Positions 62,471-64,000 of a DNA stretch of 64,000 nucleotides are shown here, piece after piece. This DNA is from Thioclava pacifica DSM 10166 (GTDB lineage Bacteria; Pseudomonadota; Alphaproteobacteria; Rhodobacterales; Rhodobacteraceae), in NCBI RefSeq assembly GCF_000714535.1, contig NZ_AUND01000023.1, positions 1 through 64,000 of the forward strand. The letters are read 5' to 3'. Each line of letters starts with the position of its first letter. Position 1 is the stretch's first letter. A program made the position numbers and the translations under genes. The notes beneath the pieces are model-generated. The model saw nothing but the letters and a program-made list of their open reading frames with translations, ran no database searches and was not told the DNA's origin.

Positions 62471-63030
62471 TCGGGCATCCGGGCGAGGGTGACAAGCGTG
62501 TCGCCGTAGCGCCGCTGGTCGAGTTGAAGCAGGGGTTGGGCGAGGATCGGCGGGGTGTTTTCCTCCCAGACGATGGTCGCGCCCGGGGCGAACCAGCCGC
62601 CTTCGAGGCAGGAGGCAACGGCGCGTTCGCCCAGCCCCATCCCATAGGGCGGATCGAGAAAGATCAGGTCGTAACCGGGGCCGCGATTGGGACCCATATT
62701 GGTCGCGTCCCGGCGCCAGACATCGGTCACGCCCATCGCGCGCATCGCCTCGATATTGCGGCGCAGCAGCGCGCGGGCTGCGGTGCCATCATCGACAAAG
62801 GCCACGCGGGACGCCCCGCGGGAGAGCGCCTCAAGACCAAGTGCGCCGGTACCTGCGAAGAGGTCGAGCACGCGCGCACCGGGCACGGGATTGCCATGGC
62901 TGCCATTGATCAGAAGATTGAAGATGCTCTCGCGCACGCGATCCGTGGTCGGGCGCAGATGCGCCGCCGCATCGCCTTCTCCAACATCAGCCAGTTTCAA
63001 CCCGCGTCGTTCGCCTCCGATGATCCTCAT
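62467..63030 (-). CDS. rsmD: 16S rRNA (guanine966-N2)-methyltransferase
   Basis: A 187-residue SAM-dependent methyltransferase modifying G966 of 16S rRNA. MRIIGGERRGLKL starts the protein, RPTTDRVRESIFNLL is the RsmD signature, VLDLFAGTGALGLEALSRGA binds SAM, and DLIFLDPPYG is the catalytic D/NPPY motif. It lies between the FAD reductase and the HAD gene, with 4-base overlaps on both sides. Confidence 0.94.
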   Translation of the reverse strand: MRIIGGERRGLKLADVGEGDAAAHLRPTTDRVRESIFNLLINGSHGNPVPGARVLDLFAGTGALGLEALSRGASRVAFVDDGTAARALLRRNIEAMRAMGVTDVWRRDATNMGPNRGPGYDLIFLDPPYGMGLGERAVASCLEGGWFAPGATIVWEENTPPILAQPLLQLDQRRYGDTLVTLARMPE

Positions 63031-64000
63031 TTCATCAGCGCCTTCAATTCGGCCGTCGTCTCGACTTGCTCGGGGGTAACGGGTTTCGCGGCTTCGATCA
63101 GGCGCTTGCCGACCATATAGGCGCGCGCATCGTTGATCGCGTCGACGGCGATCAGGCGACCGCCGCGGAAATACCAGAAGCTCGCGCCATCATCGTGGCG
63201 GGTGATGACCCGGTCGTAGCCGGTGTTGAGCCCGGCGATCTGGAGCTTGGCGTCGAACTGGTCCGACCAGAACCACGGTTTTGGCACGTAATCCTTGCCA
63301 GCGCCGAGCATGTTCGCGGCGACCAGCTCGCCCATGTCGATCGCGTTGCCCACGGATTCGAGACGCACTCGTCCCTCCGCTCCGGGGAAAGAGGCGCAAT
63401 CCCCTGCCGCCCAGACATGGGCGATCGAGGTTTGTCCGCGCAGGTCCACGGCGATGCCGTTCTCGCACTGGATACCGGCCGCGCGGGCGATCTCGTCATC
63501 GGGGGTGACGCCGATGCCGACGATCACGAAATCGGCGGGGAGGGTACGGCCATCGGCCAGTTCCACGCCTGTGACATCGGTCTCGCCGGTGAGCTTCGCA
63601 AGCCCGATGCCTTCGAGGATTTCGACGTCGTGCTCTTGGTGCAGGGTGCGGATCGCATCGGCGGTCTGTGCGCAGGCGACGCGACCGAGGATCCGCGGGG
63701 CGGCCTCGACAAGCGTGACTTCGAGGCCGAGTTTGCGCGCCACCGCGGCAGCCTCCAGCCCGATATAGCCGCCGCCCACGACGACCAGCCGCTTGCCGGC
63801 ATGAAACATCGGTTGCATCGCATCGACATCAGCGAGGTTGCGCACGGTGAAGACATTGCCCAGATCGCCGCCGATCGCGGCGGGCAGACGGCGCGGTGTG
63901 GCGCCGGTGCAGAGCGCAAGTTCGGTATAGTCGAGGGTCTCGCCACTCGAGAGAGTCACGCGCTGCGCATCGGTGTCGATCGCGGTGGCGCAGGTGCCGA
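63027..64000 (-). CDS. FAD-dependent ferredoxin reductase-like enzyme (partial)
   Basis: The open frame continues past the right edge, so the N-terminal FAD-binding start is missing. Visible are LALCTGATPRRLP, the NAD-binding motif VVVGGGYIGLEAAAVARKLG, the second FAD block VWAAGDCASFPG and a C-terminal reductase domain (WFWSDQFDAKLQIAGL). This is the rhodocoxin/putidaredoxin reductase group, passing electrons from NAD(P)H to a ferredoxin. No ferredoxin or P450 gene is visible here. It overlaps rsmD by 4 bases. Confidence 0.88.
   Translation of the reverse strand, partial: GTCATAIDTDAQRVTLSSGETLDYTELALCTGATPRRLPAAIGGDLGNVFTVRNLADVDAMQPMFHAGKRLVVVGGGYIGLEAAAVARKLGLEVTLVEAAPRILGRVACAQTADAIRTLHQEHDVEILEGIGLAKLTGETDVTGVELADGRTLPADFVIVGIGVTPDDEIARAAGIQCENGIAVDLRGQTSIAHVWAAGDCASFPGAEGRVRLESVGNAIDMGELVAANMLGAGKDYVPKPWFWSDQFDAKLQIAGLNTGYDRVITRHDDGASFWYFRGGRLIAVDAINDARAYMVGKRLIEAAKPVTPEQVETTAELKALMK

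Overview
The window is a gene-dense, high-GC piece of an alphaproteobacterial chromosome, most likely from the order Rhodobacterales (Rhodobacteraceae/Paracoccaceae). This is inferred from the gene content: a 44-residue aa3-type cytochrome c oxidase subunit IV, DUF1178 and DUF6173 proteins, a GAF-type PtsP directly behind lysC, TRAP/TAXI and TctABC transporters, and a family of GC-rich intergenic repeats. No rRNA, tRNA, CRISPR array, intact insertion sequence or prophage was recognised. Most genes are separated by tens of bases or overlap by the 4-base ATGA pattern, so operons can be read off directly.

Layout, left half. Positions 1-395 have no convincing gene. 396-2636 is an arsR / ArsP-type permease / thioredoxin-like / (possible 54-codon ORF) / ytoQ operon with a perfect 9-bp palindrome at its start. 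2719-6908 (minus) is a glucose-type ABC importer, divergent from a response regulator and histidine kinase at 7111-9284. 9368-12848 is the GABA module gabD-gabT with a divergent HTH-cupin regulator. 12855-16334 is a DUF1850 / fused TRAP permease / TAXI receptor operon, divergent from an AbrB-family membrane protein. 17729-22905 holds a putative lipoprotein, the tiny cytochrome oxidase subunit, a DUF6173 / MBL hydrolase / acyl-CoA dehydrogenase operon and a Sua5-type tRNA-modification gene. 22912-29893 is a catabolic unit: GntR regulator, TctC-TctB-TctA and aldo/keto reductase on the minus strand, and HMG-CoA lyase plus a CaiB-type CoA-transferase on the plus strand, around a shared promoter with two GntR-type operators.

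Layout, right half. 29930-31863 carries aldose 1-epimerase and an SMP-30 lactonase. 31864-34019 is an OxyR-like regulator, peroxiredoxin and Dps. 34213-37290 is glpD-glpK behind an array of GCGAA-type repeats. 37375-40201 is a purine/allantoin degradation operon (allantoinase-OHCU decarboxylase fusion, ureidoglycine aminohydrolase, ureidoglycolate lyase), followed by a zinc alcohol dehydrogenase. 41403-44764 is a LysR regulator divergent from glutaryl-CoA dehydrogenase and its CoA-transferase. The rest is mostly housekeeping: soluble lytic transglycosylase, dapA, ileS, Kdo transferase, lysC, ptsP, rsmD. Mixed in are two GMC oxidoreductases, one with a Tat-type subunit 3 partner and a ferredoxin-like cysteine cluster. 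The window ends inside an FAD-dependent ferredoxin-reductase-like gene.

The region is essentially a set of uptake-plus-catabolism cassettes (sugar, GABA, a di/tricarboxylate, glycerol, allantoin, glutarate), each next to its own regulator and recognisable operator-like repeats. No single spectacular new system is evident. The most noteworthy items are the Tct/HMG-CoA-lyase/CoA-transferase cassette, an OxyR lacking the usual second redox cysteine, the arsR-type operon with a doubly coupled micro-ORF, the three-copy intergenic repeat, a permuted NlpC/P60-like lipoprotein candidate, and several helically phased operator arrays.
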